Assembly (NCBI GenBank): GCA_913063155.1
Contig: CAJXYU010000002.1
Span: 186,001 to 250,000, forward strand
Origin: an uncultured Desulfovibrio sp.
GTDB taxonomy: Bacteria > Desulfobacterota > Desulfovibrionia > Desulfovibrionales > Desulfovibrionaceae
DNA length: 64,000 nucleotides
Direction of reading: 5' to 3'
Below, one piece after another: positions 46,633 to 55,506 of the stretch; within the stretch, counting starts at the first letter, position 1, and each line of letters starts with the position of its first letter. The notes below the pieces were generated by a model, which saw nothing but the letters and a program-made list of their open reading frames with translations, did no database searches and was not told where the DNA came from. The position numbers were made by a program, and so were the translations under genes.

Positions 46633-47484
46633 ATGACGGATCAGGCCGGAACCCCGGACGAAACAAGGAAAATCGAAGGCCTTGGCAAGGAGAAGATTCA
46701 AGGTGTCTTTTCCACGCAGTCCGTGGCCAAGGTGGGCACCGGAACCACCCAGCGCAAGACCATCCAGAAGACTTTCTGGTTCTGCGAGGAAATGGATGGC
46801 GGCGATGTTCAGGTGCAACCGCTGAACACCAACTACATTCCTTCCGGTCCCAAGCGCGATGTCACCCGCGAAGATTTTCTGTCCAAGTTCAACCCCGAAC
46901 CCGAGTTTTACGTCAACACCGTATTCCCCAAGATGCAGGAGCTCAACGACACCATCGTGCGCGGTGAAAAGCACCGTGCGAGGGGTGCGGCCTACAGTGC
47001 CGAATTCGAATTCAAACAGGCCACCCATATCGACGAGGAGAATGTCCGGGCCAATTTCGGCCTCGGGCTGACCTACCTCGACCGTGGGGAACAGACCAAA
47101 GCCAATGATATCTTCAAGCGTCTCGTCAATCTTGAGGCCGCATTCGAGGAGGAGCACAAGCACCTCTTCAATGACTTCGGCATCAATCTGCGCAAGAACA
47201 ACATGTACGATCAGGCCCTGGAATACTATCTGCGCGCCGAGGGGTTGGTGGAGGACGACGAGAACCTGTTCCACAACATCGCCCGTGTTTATTTTGAAAA
47301 AGGCGATCTGGATAACTGCGTCAAATACCTGAACAAGAGTCTGTCCCTGAACCCGAGGCTGGAAGAGAGCGTCATGTTCATGGACTATCTCAAGAAGAAC
47401 AACATGTTGTCCGGCGGGGGATCCCCCGCCCGGAAAACCGGCAAAGTCGAGAAGGATGAGAGTGTCGATTTGAGCCTGGATTAG
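46633..47484 (+). CDS. TPR-repeat protein of unknown function
   Basis: A 283-residue cytoplasmic protein without a signal peptide. The N-terminal 100 residues have no recognised motif. Residues 115-250 are tetratricopeptide-like helical repeats (VRANFGLGLTYLDRGEQTKANDIFKRL, YDQALEYYLRAEGLVEDDENLFHNIARVYFEKGDLDNCVKYLNKSL). The tail is disordered. It lies 18 bases after pyrF and before the HDOD gene, and may form a signalling pair with that protein, although this is only inferred from adjacency. Confidence 0.75.
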   Translation: MTDQAGTPDETRKIEGLGKEKIQGVFSTQSVAKVGTGTTQRKTIQKTFWFCEEMDGGDVQVQPLNTNYIPSGPKRDVTREDFLSKFNPEPEFYVNTVFPKMQELNDTIVRGEKHRARGAAYSAEFEFKQATHIDEENVRANFGLGLTYLDRGEQTKANDIFKRLVNLEAAFEEEHKHLFNDFGINLRKNNMYDQALEYYLRAEGLVEDDENLFHNIARVYFEKGDLDNCVKYLNKSLSLNPRLEESVMFMDYLKKNNMLSGGGSPARKTGKVEKDESVDLSLD

Positions 47485-47524
47485 TTTGTTTGCTCGTAAC
47501 CCGACTGCGAGGGGGAGGGAAGGA

Positions 47525-48385
47525 ATGTATCAGGAGCGGGTGCAGGATTTTCTGCAAGAATTGCCGAAGCTGCGCGAGGATCTTCCGTTTTCGCCCGCGC
47601 TGCTCAAGGAGCTCTTCGAACAGACCGGCAGCGATTCCGTGTCTTCACTGGAGCAGATCGCCGAAACCATGAGCCAGGATCAGGGGCTGACCACCCGTGT
47701 CCTGAGTCTCGCCAACTCCGCCTACTACGGTCTCCAGGCGGAAGTCGCCTCGGTGGGCCGGGCCTCGGCGGTGCTGGGATTGGCGGAAATCCGCAACATC
47801 GTCCTTTCTCTCGGCATCAACGGGTTGACGGAAAAATACCCACTGCCTCCGAATTTTGACCTGACCGCCTACTGGCGGCATCAGTTTCTGGTGGGAACCC
47901 TTGCCCAGGCCATTTCCCGCGAAGTGAACGAGGGCAAGCCCGATACTCTGTTCACGGCCGGACTGCTGCACGACATCGGCAAGCTTATCGTGGCCATGAA
48001 ACGGCCCGACGACTGGGAAAATATTTACGCCATCCGTGAGGACAATGGCTGCACGGACAGCGAGGCCGAGGACGAATACTGGGGGTTGGACCACGCCGTG
48101 GTCGGATCTCTGTTGCTCAAGTACTGGGATCTGCCGCCCGACCTCGTGGAGCCTGTGAACTGGCATCATTCCCCGGCTCTTGCTCCGGAGCAGCAGAGCG
48201 GAGCCTCCATCGTCTGCCTTTCGGATGCGCTGGTGCATTGCCTGGATCTTGAGAACGATTGTTCCGCACTGGTGGTAGAGGTGTGCGGGGAGTTCCAGAT
48301 CGCGCCCGAAGAGGTCAGGGAACTGGCCGAAGAACTTTTGGAATCCGATGCCGTGGATCATTTCCTGAGCATGGTCAGCATGTAA
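47525..48385 (+). CDS. HDOD-domain signalling protein
   Basis: A 286-residue protein dominated by an HDOD domain, a degenerate relative of HD phosphohydrolases used as a signalling and output scaffold. SLEQIAETMSQDQGLTTRVLSLANSAYYGL is the typical opening, FTAGLLHDIGKLIV near residue 152 retains an HD pair, and WHHSPAL occurs near 217. Whether it keeps hydrolase activity is unclear. ATG 47525 with AAGGA upstream is used in place of a TTG at 47486. Confidence 0.88.
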   Translation: MYQERVQDFLQELPKLREDLPFSPALLKELFEQTGSDSVSSLEQIAETMSQDQGLTTRVLSLANSAYYGLQAEVASVGRASAVLGLAEIRNIVLSLGINGLTEKYPLPPNFDLTAYWRHQFLVGTLAQAISREVNEGKPDTLFTAGLLHDIGKLIVAMKRPDDWENIYAIREDNGCTDSEAEDEYWGLDHAVVGSLLLKYWDLPPDLVEPVNWHHSPALAPEQQSGASIVCLSDALVHCLDLENDCSALVVEVCGEFQIAPEEVRELAEELLESDAVDHFLSMVSM

Positions 48386-48404
48386 TTTTTTAAGGAGTTT
48401 TTCA

Positions 48405-50111
48405 TTGCCCTGCCGTTGGATCATGAGAAGCGACGAGGAAGCCCCCTCGTCCATAACCGCTATTGCCGATCAACTGAGCATTTCCCCACTTATCGCCGAA
48501 ATTCTCTGGAGCCGCGGATTGCAGACCTCGGGCGACATGGATCGTTTCCTGAGCCCCATGCTGCGTCATCTGGCAGACCCCGTGTCCATTCCCGGACTGG
48601 ATGAAGCTGCGGCCATCCTGGCCGAAGGACTTCAGGCGGGGAAGAAGCTGGCCATCTGGGGCGACTATGACGTGGACGGCATCACCTCCACTGCGGTCGT
48701 CAAGGATTTCCTGCGGCAATGCGGCATCGAGACCATCCATCACCTGCCCAACCGCCTCAAGGAAGGGTACGGCATGAACATGGAGGGCGTGGAAAAGCTT
48801 GCCGAGCAGGGCGTGGAAATGCTGCTCACCGTGGACTGCGGCATCTCGGACAACGAAGCCGTGGCCCGGGCCAAGGAATTGGGCATGACTGTGGTGGTCA
48901 CGGACCATCACCTGCCGCCGGAAACCCTGCCCCCGGCGGACGCTGTCTGCGATCCGCGTCTGGATGAATCCTGCACGGACTGCGCTGACCTGGCCGGAGT
49001 GGGAGTGGCCTTCATGCTCGTGGTTCGCCTGCGCCGCCTTCTGGGTTGTCAGGATGTGGATATCCGTGACCTGCTGGACCTGGTGGCCTTGGGAACCATT
49101 GCCGACGTGGTCAGCCTTACGAGCCAGAACCGCATCCTGGTCAAGAACGGGCTGCTGACCATCAAGGCCGCCAAACGGCCGGGTATCGCCGCTCTCAAGC
49201 TGGTCAGCGACTACGATCAGTTCGCCGAACTCGGGGCCGGACAGATCGGGTTCAACCTGGCCCCGCGCATCAATGCGGCCGGACGGCTGGGAGATCCGGA
49301 AAAGGCCCTCAAGATGCTCTTGGCCGAGTCCGTCGAGGAGGCTATGCCCTATGCCCAGGAGCTGGATATGGCCAACACCGAGCGCCGTCGACAGGAGGCC
49401 GAAATTTCGGAAGAGGCCATGCTCCAGGCAGAAGGCCAGAGGCGCAATGTCGGCTTGGTGCTCTATGCAGAACACTGGCATCCGGGTATCATCGGCATCG
49501 TGGCTTCCCGTGTGGCTGAAAAATTCTACAAGCCCACGCTGATTCTTTGCAAGAGTGAAGACGGCGTGATCAAAGGCTCTGGCCGGAGTATCAGCGAATT
49601 TCATCTTCACGCCGGGCTGACCAGGTTGAGCGACATGCTGCTGGGCTATGGCGGCCACAAGCAGGCCGCCGGTCTTTCCCTGGAAGAGGACCGGCTCGAC
49701 GAGTTGCGGGAGCGGTTCAATGCCGTGGTGGCCGAAGAGCTGGGGCATGTGCCTCTGAAGCCGTCCATCAAGGTGGATCGGTCCCTGACCTTCAGGGAGA
49801 TCGACTACACCCTGTTGCGGGAGCTGGAACTGTTGCAGCCTTTCGGACTGGGCAACCCCGAGCCGGTCTTCATCTCCCCGCCGGTCTCCGTGCAGGAGTG
49901 CAAGCGATTCGGTCGGGAAAAGGAGCACGTGAAGCTGACATTGGCCGACGCCGAAACCCAGGCCATGCTGCCCGGCAAGGCTTGGCGCATGGCGGCCGAA
50001 TTGACGCCCGACCACAAGGGGCGGGTCATGCGTTTCGCATTTTCACCCAAGATCGACCGTTTCAACGGCGTGCCGCGCATCGAGCTCAGGGTCAGGGACT
50101 GGAACGACTAG
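48405..50111 (+). CDS. recJ: single-stranded-DNA-specific exonuclease RecJ
   Basis: A 568-residue 5'-3' exonuclease of the DHH family, used in recombination and mismatch repair. Motifs are GDYDVDGITSTAVVKDFL near 86, LTVDCGISDNE, VVTDHHLPPE near 166, FNLAPRINAAGRLGDPEKAL near 284, and GYGGHKQAAGLSLEEDRL near 412 in the DHHA1 domain. It starts with TTG at 48405, seven bases after AAGGAG, rather than at the ATG six codons later. Last gene of the run from yicC; convergent with dksA with only nine bases between. Confidence 0.96.
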   Translation: MPCRWIMRSDEEAPSSITAIADQLSISPLIAEILWSRGLQTSGDMDRFLSPMLRHLADPVSIPGLDEAAAILAEGLQAGKKLAIWGDYDVDGITSTAVVKDFLRQCGIETIHHLPNRLKEGYGMNMEGVEKLAEQGVEMLLTVDCGISDNEAVARAKELGMTVVVTDHHLPPETLPPADAVCDPRLDESCTDCADLAGVGVAFMLVVRLRRLLGCQDVDIRDLLDLVALGTIADVVSLTSQNRILVKNGLLTIKAAKRPGIAALKLVSDYDQFAELGAGQIGFNLAPRINAAGRLGDPEKALKMLLAESVEEAMPYAQELDMANTERRRQEAEISEEAMLQAEGQRRNVGLVLYAEHWHPGIIGIVASRVAEKFYKPTLILCKSEDGVIKGSGRSISEFHLHAGLTRLSDMLLGYGGHKQAAGLSLEEDRLDELRERFNAVVAEELGHVPLKPSIKVDRSLTFREIDYTLLRELELLQPFGLGNPEPVFISPPVSVQECKRFGREKEHVKLTLADAETQAMLPGKAWRMAAELTPDHKGRVMRFAFSPKIDRFNGVPRIELRVRDWND

Positions 50112-50120
50112 TCCGCCGCG

Positions 50121-50456
50121 TTACTCGGCGCACTCCACACAGCGTTCACTTTCGGGCATGGCCAGGAGACGCGCCATGGGGATGGGCTCTCCGCACTCCA
50201 TGCACAGGCCGAAGTCCGGATCTTCGTCCACGTTCTTGAGGGCTGCTTCCAGTCTGAGAAGACGGGTCTTGAGGTTGGAGAGTTGTTTCTGGGCCACGGA
50301 CTGGTTGACGATGTTGTCCATGCGGGTCAGACGGCCCAGGGAAGCATCCGGGGCGATGGGTTTGCACTGCTCCTCCAGGCGCGGAATCTCCGTCCTGATT
50401 TCATCCATCTCCCTGGTCACGGCTTCCTTGAACTGCTTTTTCTGTTTTTCGGTCAT
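50121..50456 (-). CDS. dksA: DksA/TraR-family zinc-finger protein
   Basis: A 111-residue protein with an N-terminal coiled coil (KKQFKEAVTREMDEIRTEIPRLEEQ) and a C-terminal four-cysteine zinc finger CMECGEPIP...RCVECAE. DksA binds RNA polymerase through its secondary channel and, with ppGpp, tunes initiation. At 111 residues it is shorter than the 151-residue E. coli protein, so a DksA-like or TraR-like paralog is possible. The longer frame upstream is the antisense of the aminotransferase gene. It follows the aminotransferase gene by 11 bases. Confidence 0.88.
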   Translation of the reverse strand: MTEKQKKQFKEAVTREMDEIRTEIPRLEEQCKPIAPDASLGRLTRMDNIVNQSVAQKQLSNLKTRLLRLEAALKNVDEDPDFGLCMECGEPIPMARLLAMPESERCVECAE

Positions 50457-50467
50457 GGACTGTCCCT

Positions 50468-51634
50468 TTACTTGAGTTTTTTGAGTCGTTCGCAGGCATC
50501 GGCAAGGATGGATGCTTTCCGTCCGAAGCAGAAACGGGCCAGGGTTTCGCCTGCGTCGCCCTCGTAGAAGGCGTTCCCCGGTACGCAGGCCACGCCGGTG
50601 CTGTGGAGCAGATACATGGCTCGTTCCTTGGAGGTCTTCCCTGGCAGGGGGGAGATGTCGGCCAGCGCGTAGTACGCCCCTTGGGGGATATGGGGCGTCA
50701 GGCCGATTTCCGCAAGGGCGGCGCAGAACAGGTCCCGTTTGTTCTGGTGGTCGGCGGCCACATTTCGATAGTAGTCGGGGCCCAGTTCCTCCAGTCCCCG
50801 GGCTGCGCCGAGTTGGAGCGGGGCGGGCGCACAGACGTAGACCAAGTCGTTGAAATGGCCGATGGCCAGAGCCCATTCGGGAGCGCAGACGCAATAGCCC
50901 AGCCGCCAGCCGGTAATGGAAAATATTTTGGAAAAGCCGGAGATGGTGATGGTGCGCTGCGCCATGCCCGGCAGGGAGGCCGGGGAAATATGCTTGTGTC
51001 CGTCGTAGAGGAAATGCTCGTAGATTTCGTCCGTGAACACGAACAGATCGTGAGCCTGGGCGAAGTCGGCTATCAGTTGCATTTCCCGGCGGTTGAAGAC
51101 CTTGCCGCAGGGGTTGGAGGGCGTATTGAGCACCAGGGCGCGGGTGCGGCCGGAGACGGCGGCTTCGAGTTGCTCGGCGGAAAATTTCCAATCCGGCGGG
51201 GGCAGGGTCACGTATCTGGGCGTAATGCCCAGGCTGGCGAAGGTTATCTGGTGGTAGCCGTAGGACGGCTCGAAGACGATGACTTCGTCTCCCTCGTTGA
51301 GCAGGGCGAGGCAGGCGCAGTGGAAGGCTCCGGTGGCTCCGCTGCTGATGACCACCTGGGTGTCGGGGTTTGTTTCCATACCCGTGGCGTGCCGGTGTTT
51401 TTCGGCAACGGCCCGGCGCAGCTCGTATCGGCCGTCAAAGCGGGTGTAGGTGTTCACGCCTTTGGACATGGCCGCTTCGGCCCCGGCGATGACCGGTTCG
51501 GGCACGGGCATGTCGCAGACGCCCTGGGCCAGGTTCACCCCTTTCACCTTGGCGCATTCTATGGACATGTTTCTGATTTCCGACTGGGAGACAAGTCCGC
51601 GTCGGTTGCTCACCTTCAATGTCATGGGTATCAT
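50468..51634 (-). CDS. PLP-dependent class I/II aminotransferase
   Basis: A 388-residue fold-type I aminotransferase. The PLP lysine is in SGFSKIFSITGWRLGY near residue 234, the cofactor aspartate in FTDEIYEHF near 202, the Asn in NTPSNPCGKVF near 172, and an arginine in LARFCFG. The substrate could be aspartate, kynurenine or an aromatic acid; this cannot be decided from motif alone. ATG 51634 has a weak ribosome binding site, and ATG 51625 is possible. Divergent from the SDR gene, with dksA downstream. Confidence 0.88.
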   Translation of the reverse strand: MIPMTLKVSNRRGLVSQSEIRNMSIECAKVKGVNLAQGVCDMPVPEPVIAGAEAAMSKGVNTYTRFDGRYELRRAVAEKHRHATGMETNPDTQVVISSGATGAFHCACLALLNEGDEVIVFEPSYGYHQITFASLGITPRYVTLPPPDWKFSAEQLEAAVSGRTRALVLNTPSNPCGKVFNRREMQLIADFAQAHDLFVFTDEIYEHFLYDGHKHISPASLPGMAQRTITISGFSKIFSITGWRLGYCVCAPEWALAIGHFNDLVYVCAPAPLQLGAARGLEELGPDYYRNVAADHQNKRDLFCAALAEIGLTPHIPQGAYYALADISPLPGKTSKERAMYLLHSTGVACVPGNAFYEGDAGETLARFCFGRKASILADACERLKKLK

Positions 51635-51696
51635 CTTGCAAAACTGTTCACAGAGGAGTCCGTCCAGAATAAGGACGTTGATAATAGGGAGTGTAT

Positions 51697-52446
51697 ATGA
51701 GTTTTTTGAAGAATGAAACCCTTGTATTAACAGGAGTATCCAGTGGCATCGGCAGGGCCTTGGCCCTGAGGCTTGCCGATGAGGGCGTCAAGTTGGTGCT
51801 CAATGCCCGTACCGAGTCCAGGCTGCACGACATTTGCGCTCAATGTCGGGAGCTCGGAGTGGAAGCCGAGTACGTGGCCGGTGACGCCTCGGATCCGGCC
51901 GTTATGCGGCAGGTCGTGCAAAAGGCGCTGGAATTGGGTGACTTCTTCGGTTTTATTCATGCGGCGGGCGTATTGCGTCCCGGTCCCAACGTATGGGAGC
52001 TGGACAGCGGAGCCTTTGCCGAGGTCATGGGGGCCAGCGTCACTGCGGCCCATTCCCTCATGCGCCAGGCCGTTCCCTTTCTGCGCGACCGGGGCGAAGG
52101 ACTTTGCGTGTTCTTCGGGTCCGGCGCCGCCGATCGCGCCCAGCCCGGCATCGGGGCCTACTGTGCGGCCAAGGCCGCCGAGGAGCATCTGGCCCGGCAG
52201 TTGGCGGCCGAGGCCCCGGAACTGCTGACCATCATCTGGCGTCCCGGCATCGTGGAGACGGACATGCAGGTGCAGGCCCGCCGTTCCGAAGGCGGGGCGG
52301 CCCGGGAACTTCAGTCCGTGTTTCGCCCCTGGAAGGAAAAGGGCATGCTGCTCACACCGGAGGAGTCCGCCGCGGGGTTGGTGGATTTTCTGCTGGGAGA
52401 ACCTGAGGCATACCAAGGCAAGGTTGCCGACATCCGGGAGGTTTGA
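51697..52446 (+). CDS. short-chain dehydrogenase/reductase
   Basis: A 249-residue SDR enzyme. The NAD(P)-binding loop is LTGVSSGIGRALALRLADEG near residues 10-29. The catalytic Ser-Tyr-Lys appears as FFGSGAADRAQPGIGAYCAAKAAEEH, with Tyr near 152 and Lys near 156, and WRPGIVETDM near 182. The phosphotransferase gene begins at the next base after its stop, so the pair is coupled. Substrate unknown. An upstream GTG at 51691 is less well spaced from GGGAG than the chosen ATG. Confidence 0.88.
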   Translation: MSFLKNETLVLTGVSSGIGRALALRLADEGVKLVLNARTESRLHDICAQCRELGVEAEYVAGDASDPAVMRQVVQKALELGDFFGFIHAAGVLRPGPNVWELDSGAFAEVMGASVTAAHSLMRQAVPFLRDRGEGLCVFFGSGAADRAQPGIGAYCAAKAAEEHLARQLAAEAPELLTIIWRPGIVETDMQVQARRSEGGAARELQSVFRPWKEKGMLLTPEESAAGLVDFLLGEPEAYQGKVADIREV

Positions 52447-53397
52447 TTGCAAGACGGTTTTCATAATATGTTGAAACTGTGGGGGATCGATTCCGATCGA
52501 CTCCGTTCCGACATTTTTATCCCCGGCAGCTCCGAACGCTGTGTGCAGCGCCATGTGGTGGAGGATGAGGACGGGAGACTTTGGGTGCTGGAGCGTCTTT
52601 TCCCCAGACAGCATGAGCGGCGTGAGCGCATCGGGCGTGCCTTGGGCGTGCTGCGCGCGGCGGGCATGCCCGTGCTCTCCTACCAGGCCGGTCGGGACGG
52701 CGAATACGTGGTGCCGGAAAGCGGTTTCCATTGGCAGCTCGCACCATATGTGCCGGGGGATCCTTTGCCTCAGCCGGACTTTGTTGACCATGCCGAGCGC
52801 GGCGGGCACTTGGCCGATTTCCTCATATCCCTGCGTAGGGAAGGGACGGGTATCCGCGAGTTCGACCACGAACCGGACTTCGACCTTCCGGCCTATGTGG
52901 ATGATCTCATGCGGGCCGTGCAGTCCCACAAGCCGGAGTTGTACAGGGCGCTTTTTCCCATCCGCGAGATCCTGACCCCGTTTTTCGAAACATGGGACGA
53001 GTTGCCCCGCAGCTTGTGTCATGGCGACTTCCACCCTCTGAACGTCATCTGGAGGGGCATGGATGTGGCCGCGGTCATCGACTGGGAATTCGCCGGGCTG
53101 CGGCCCGTGCTTTACGATGCGGCCAACTGCCTGGGGTGCGTGGGCATTGAGGACCCCGACGCCCTGGGCAATGGTTTGGCCCCGGCCATGTTGCGCCGTA
53201 TGCACCATGGCGGCTTGCTGGACGATATCAGTTTCGGGTGGTTGCCGCAGTTGCTTCTGGGGCTGCGCTTTGCCTGGATGTCCGAATGGTTGCGTCGCAA
53301 GGACTCGGAAATGCAGGAACTGGAGGTGGACTACATGAGCCTGCTGGCCCGCAACCTGGAAGGCCTTGGCCGTATGTGGCGTTCTCGCATGGAATGA
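52447..53397 (+). CDS. APH-family phosphotransferase
   Basis: A 316-residue kinase-like protein of the aminoglycoside phosphotransferase superfamily. The catalytic loop is LCHGDFHPLNVIW near residues 193-205 and the metal-binding motif AAVIDWEFAG near 210-219. N-terminal lobe residues for nucleotide binding are weakly conserved. Members phosphorylate small molecules such as homoserine, choline or sugars, so antibiotic resistance should not be assumed. It starts with TTG at 52447 directly after the SDR stop; GGGAGG lies just upstream. Confidence 0.85.
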   Translation: MQDGFHNMLKLWGIDSDRLRSDIFIPGSSERCVQRHVVEDEDGRLWVLERLFPRQHERRERIGRALGVLRAAGMPVLSYQAGRDGEYVVPESGFHWQLAPYVPGDPLPQPDFVDHAERGGHLADFLISLRREGTGIREFDHEPDFDLPAYVDDLMRAVQSHKPELYRALFPIREILTPFFETWDELPRSLCHGDFHPLNVIWRGMDVAAVIDWEFAGLRPVLYDAANCLGCVGIEDPDALGNGLAPAMLRRMHHGGLLDDISFGWLPQLLLGLRFAWMSEWLRRKDSEMQELEVDYMSLLARNLEGLGRMWRSRME

Positions 53398-53476
53398 TTT
53401 TTGTTTATTAAAGGTTGACAATTGGTGTGAATTGATGCTCGATTGGTTTTGTCGAGATTGACAGGCAGGTTGAGCA

Positions 53477-53932
53477 ATGATTCCATCCAAGCAGAGTGAA
53501 GCGGCCCGGCTGCTGGGGAAACCCGTTAAGCTGGGGCAACGGTCGGTGCGGCTCGCCGGAGAGCGGACAGCCTCGGGCTTTCCTTCTCCGGCCGAGGAGT
53601 ACCTGGACCAGGCCCTGGATCTGAACGAACTTCTGGTCCAGCGGCCCGAGGCTACCTATTTCCTGCGCGTGTCCGGTGATTCCATGTCCGGTGCGGGCAT
53701 CCGCAACGGCGACATTCTGGTGGTGGACCGTTCCCTGACTCCGGGCGGCGACAGCGTGGTCGTTGCCGTGGTGGACAACGAATTTACGGTCAAACGTCTC
53801 AAAGTGTCGCCAGAAGGCGCGCTTTTGTTGGTGGGGGACGCTTCCGGCTGCGCTCCCATCCCCGTTACCCCGGATTCGGCGGTCGAAATTTGGGGCGTAG
53901 TCCTGCACCTCATCCATCATATGCAGCTCTGA
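53477..53932 (+). CDS. umuD: UmuD-type S24 protease/SOS mutagenesis protein
   Basis: A 151-residue LexA-like protease that self-cleaves to the active form for error-prone synthesis. The cleavage region SGFPSPAEEYLDQ places Ser33-Gly34 where E. coli UmuD has Cys24-Gly25. The catalytic Ser69 in VSGDSM and Lys106 in FTVKRL keep the same spacing as E. coli Ser60/Lys97 (37 residues), and the cleavage site is 36 residues from Ser69 in both. umuC follows seven bases downstream. TTGACA boxes lie at 53415 and 53456, but I saw no recognisable LexA operator. Confidence 0.95.
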   Translation: MIPSKQSEAARLLGKPVKLGQRSVRLAGERTASGFPSPAEEYLDQALDLNELLVQRPEATYFLRVSGDSMSGAGIRNGDILVVDRSLTPGGDSVVVAVVDNEFTVKRLKVSPEGALLLVGDASGCAPIPVTPDSAVEIWGVVLHLIHHMQL

Positions 53933-53939
53933 GGCGGCC

Positions 53940-55211
53940 ATGAAACAATTCGCCCTGGTGGACTGCAATAATTTCTATGCCTCCTGCGAGCGCGTGTTCC
54001 GGCCCGAGTTGCGGAGCGTGCCCATTGTGGTTCTCTCCAACAACGACGGCTGCATTATCTCCCGATCCGCCGAGGCCAAAGCCGTCGGTGTTCCCATGGG
54101 TGCACCGTATTTCAAGTGCAAGACCCAGTTGGAGCGCGACGGCGTTCAGGTTTTTTCCTCCAACTACGCGCTTTACGGCGACATATCCGCTCGGGTCATG
54201 CGAGTGTTGGCCCGGTTTGCGCCGTATCTGGAGATATATTCCATCGACGAGGCCTTCGTCGATCTTACGGGCGTGCCGGGCGGAGCCGCGCAGTATGCCC
54301 GTCGGCTGCGGGCAACGGTCCATCGATGGACCGGCATTTCCGTATCCATCGGCATCGGCCACACCAAGACCCTGGCCAAGGTCGCCAACCGGTTCGCCAA
54401 AAGGCACGAACGCTGCCTGGGAGTGTTCGATTTCGCTGAATCCCCCCGGCCCGACCTGGTGCTGGACTGGATGGACGTGCAGGACATCTGGGGCATCGGG
54501 CGAAAGCACGCCAGGCGGCTGCGCGCCATGGGAGTGCACACGGCAAGGCAGTTTCGGGATCTGGACCGGGATTGGGTGAAACGAAAGATGTCCGTTACCG
54601 GCCTGCACACCCTGCTGGAGCTGCGCGGCATGCCCTGCATCGGACTGGGCGACGCCCCCGTCTCAAAAAAGAACATCATGTCCTCGCGGTCTTTCGGGAG
54701 ACCCGTGAAAACCCTGGCCGATCTCAAGGAGGCCGTGGCCTGTTACGCAACCCGGGCGGCGGAAAAGCTGCGCCGCCAGAAGTCCATGGCCTCGGGGGTC
54801 ATGGTATTCATGCACACCAACAAGTTCATCCCCAACCTGCCCCAGTACTCAAATTCCGAATTTGTTCCGGTGCACCCGGCCACCATGCACACGCCCACCT
54901 TGATCAGGGCCGCGTACCAAGCCTTGGAGCGCATCTACCGCGAGGGATATTCCTACAAGAAGTGCGGGGTCATGCTCACCGGTGTGGAACCCGCCCACGG
55001 CCGTTGGCTGAGTCTGTTGGAGCTGCCGCCCGACGATCGTCCCGGGCATGCGCCCCTCATGCGCGCCGTGGACGACATCAATGCCCGTTGGGGACGGGAC
55101 ACCGTGCAGTTTGCGGCCTCGGGACTGGAACGTTCCTGGCGTATGCGGCGGGAGAGGCGCTCTCCCCGTTATACGACGGCCTGGGCTGAGTTGCCTGTCG
55201 TGAAGGCGTGA
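53940..55211 (+). CDS. umuC: translesion DNA polymerase V catalytic subunit
   Basis: A 423-residue Y-family polymerase. The palm carries ALVDCNNFYASCERVF near residues 5-20 with the first catalytic Asp, SIDEAFVDLTG near 101 with the Asp-Glu pair, and the helix-hairpin segment SIGIGHTKTLAKVANRFAKRH near 139-160. The C-terminal little-finger and DUF4113 regions follow (RWGRDTVQFAASGLERSW). It works with cleaved UmuD and RecA during SOS mutagenesis. Confidence 0.96.
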   Translation: MKQFALVDCNNFYASCERVFRPELRSVPIVVLSNNDGCIISRSAEAKAVGVPMGAPYFKCKTQLERDGVQVFSSNYALYGDISARVMRVLARFAPYLEIYSIDEAFVDLTGVPGGAAQYARRLRATVHRWTGISVSIGIGHTKTLAKVANRFAKRHERCLGVFDFAESPRPDLVLDWMDVQDIWGIGRKHARRLRAMGVHTARQFRDLDRDWVKRKMSVTGLHTLLELRGMPCIGLGDAPVSKKNIMSSRSFGRPVKTLADLKEAVACYATRAAEKLRRQKSMASGVMVFMHTNKFIPNLPQYSNSEFVPVHPATMHTPTLIRAAYQALERIYREGYSYKKCGVMLTGVEPAHGRWLSLLELPPDDRPGHAPLMRAVDDINARWGRDTVQFAASGLERSWRMRRERRSPRYTTAWAELPVVKA

Positions 55212-55506
55212 GCCGGTTGCCACGCAGCTGCAACCACGCTATGATTTTGAGAAAGCCTGGAAATCCGACACCGCCATATTGTATTGCCGGATTTTTCGCC
55301 CGCCTTCCGTACACTATCCGTATGAACGAATACCGTTCGGCGAGTTCCTGGACAGGTGAGGTGCGTCCGGCGAACCGCGTCTCCTCGGAGACAAGGGAGG
55401 AATCCAGAGAGATTTTCACGATTGAGAGGTTGTTGAACCCGAGCGCTGCCGACCACCGCCATGGAAGGCAGAAAGGGGCTGTCGTTCACATCTTAGGGAG
55501 GAAGCC
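55212..55506. other. non-coding gap upstream of the binding-protein gene
   Basis: About 295 bases without a convincing gene. A TACACT hexamer at 55309 could be a -10 box. AGGGAGGAAGCC at 55494-55505 is the ribosome binding region of the next gene. I see no RNA gene or repeat in it. Confidence 0.4.

Noticed and set aside
52447..53397. Antibiotic resistance phosphotransferase
   Set aside because: Only the generic APH-superfamily catalytic motifs are visible; the family is dominated by metabolic kinases, so a resistance label is not supported.
53398..53476. LexA operator upstream of umuDC
   Set aside because: Two TTGACA boxes and a TCGA-N9-TCGA pattern are present, but none fits a known LexA box; the deltaproteobacterial operator cannot be confirmed by eye.
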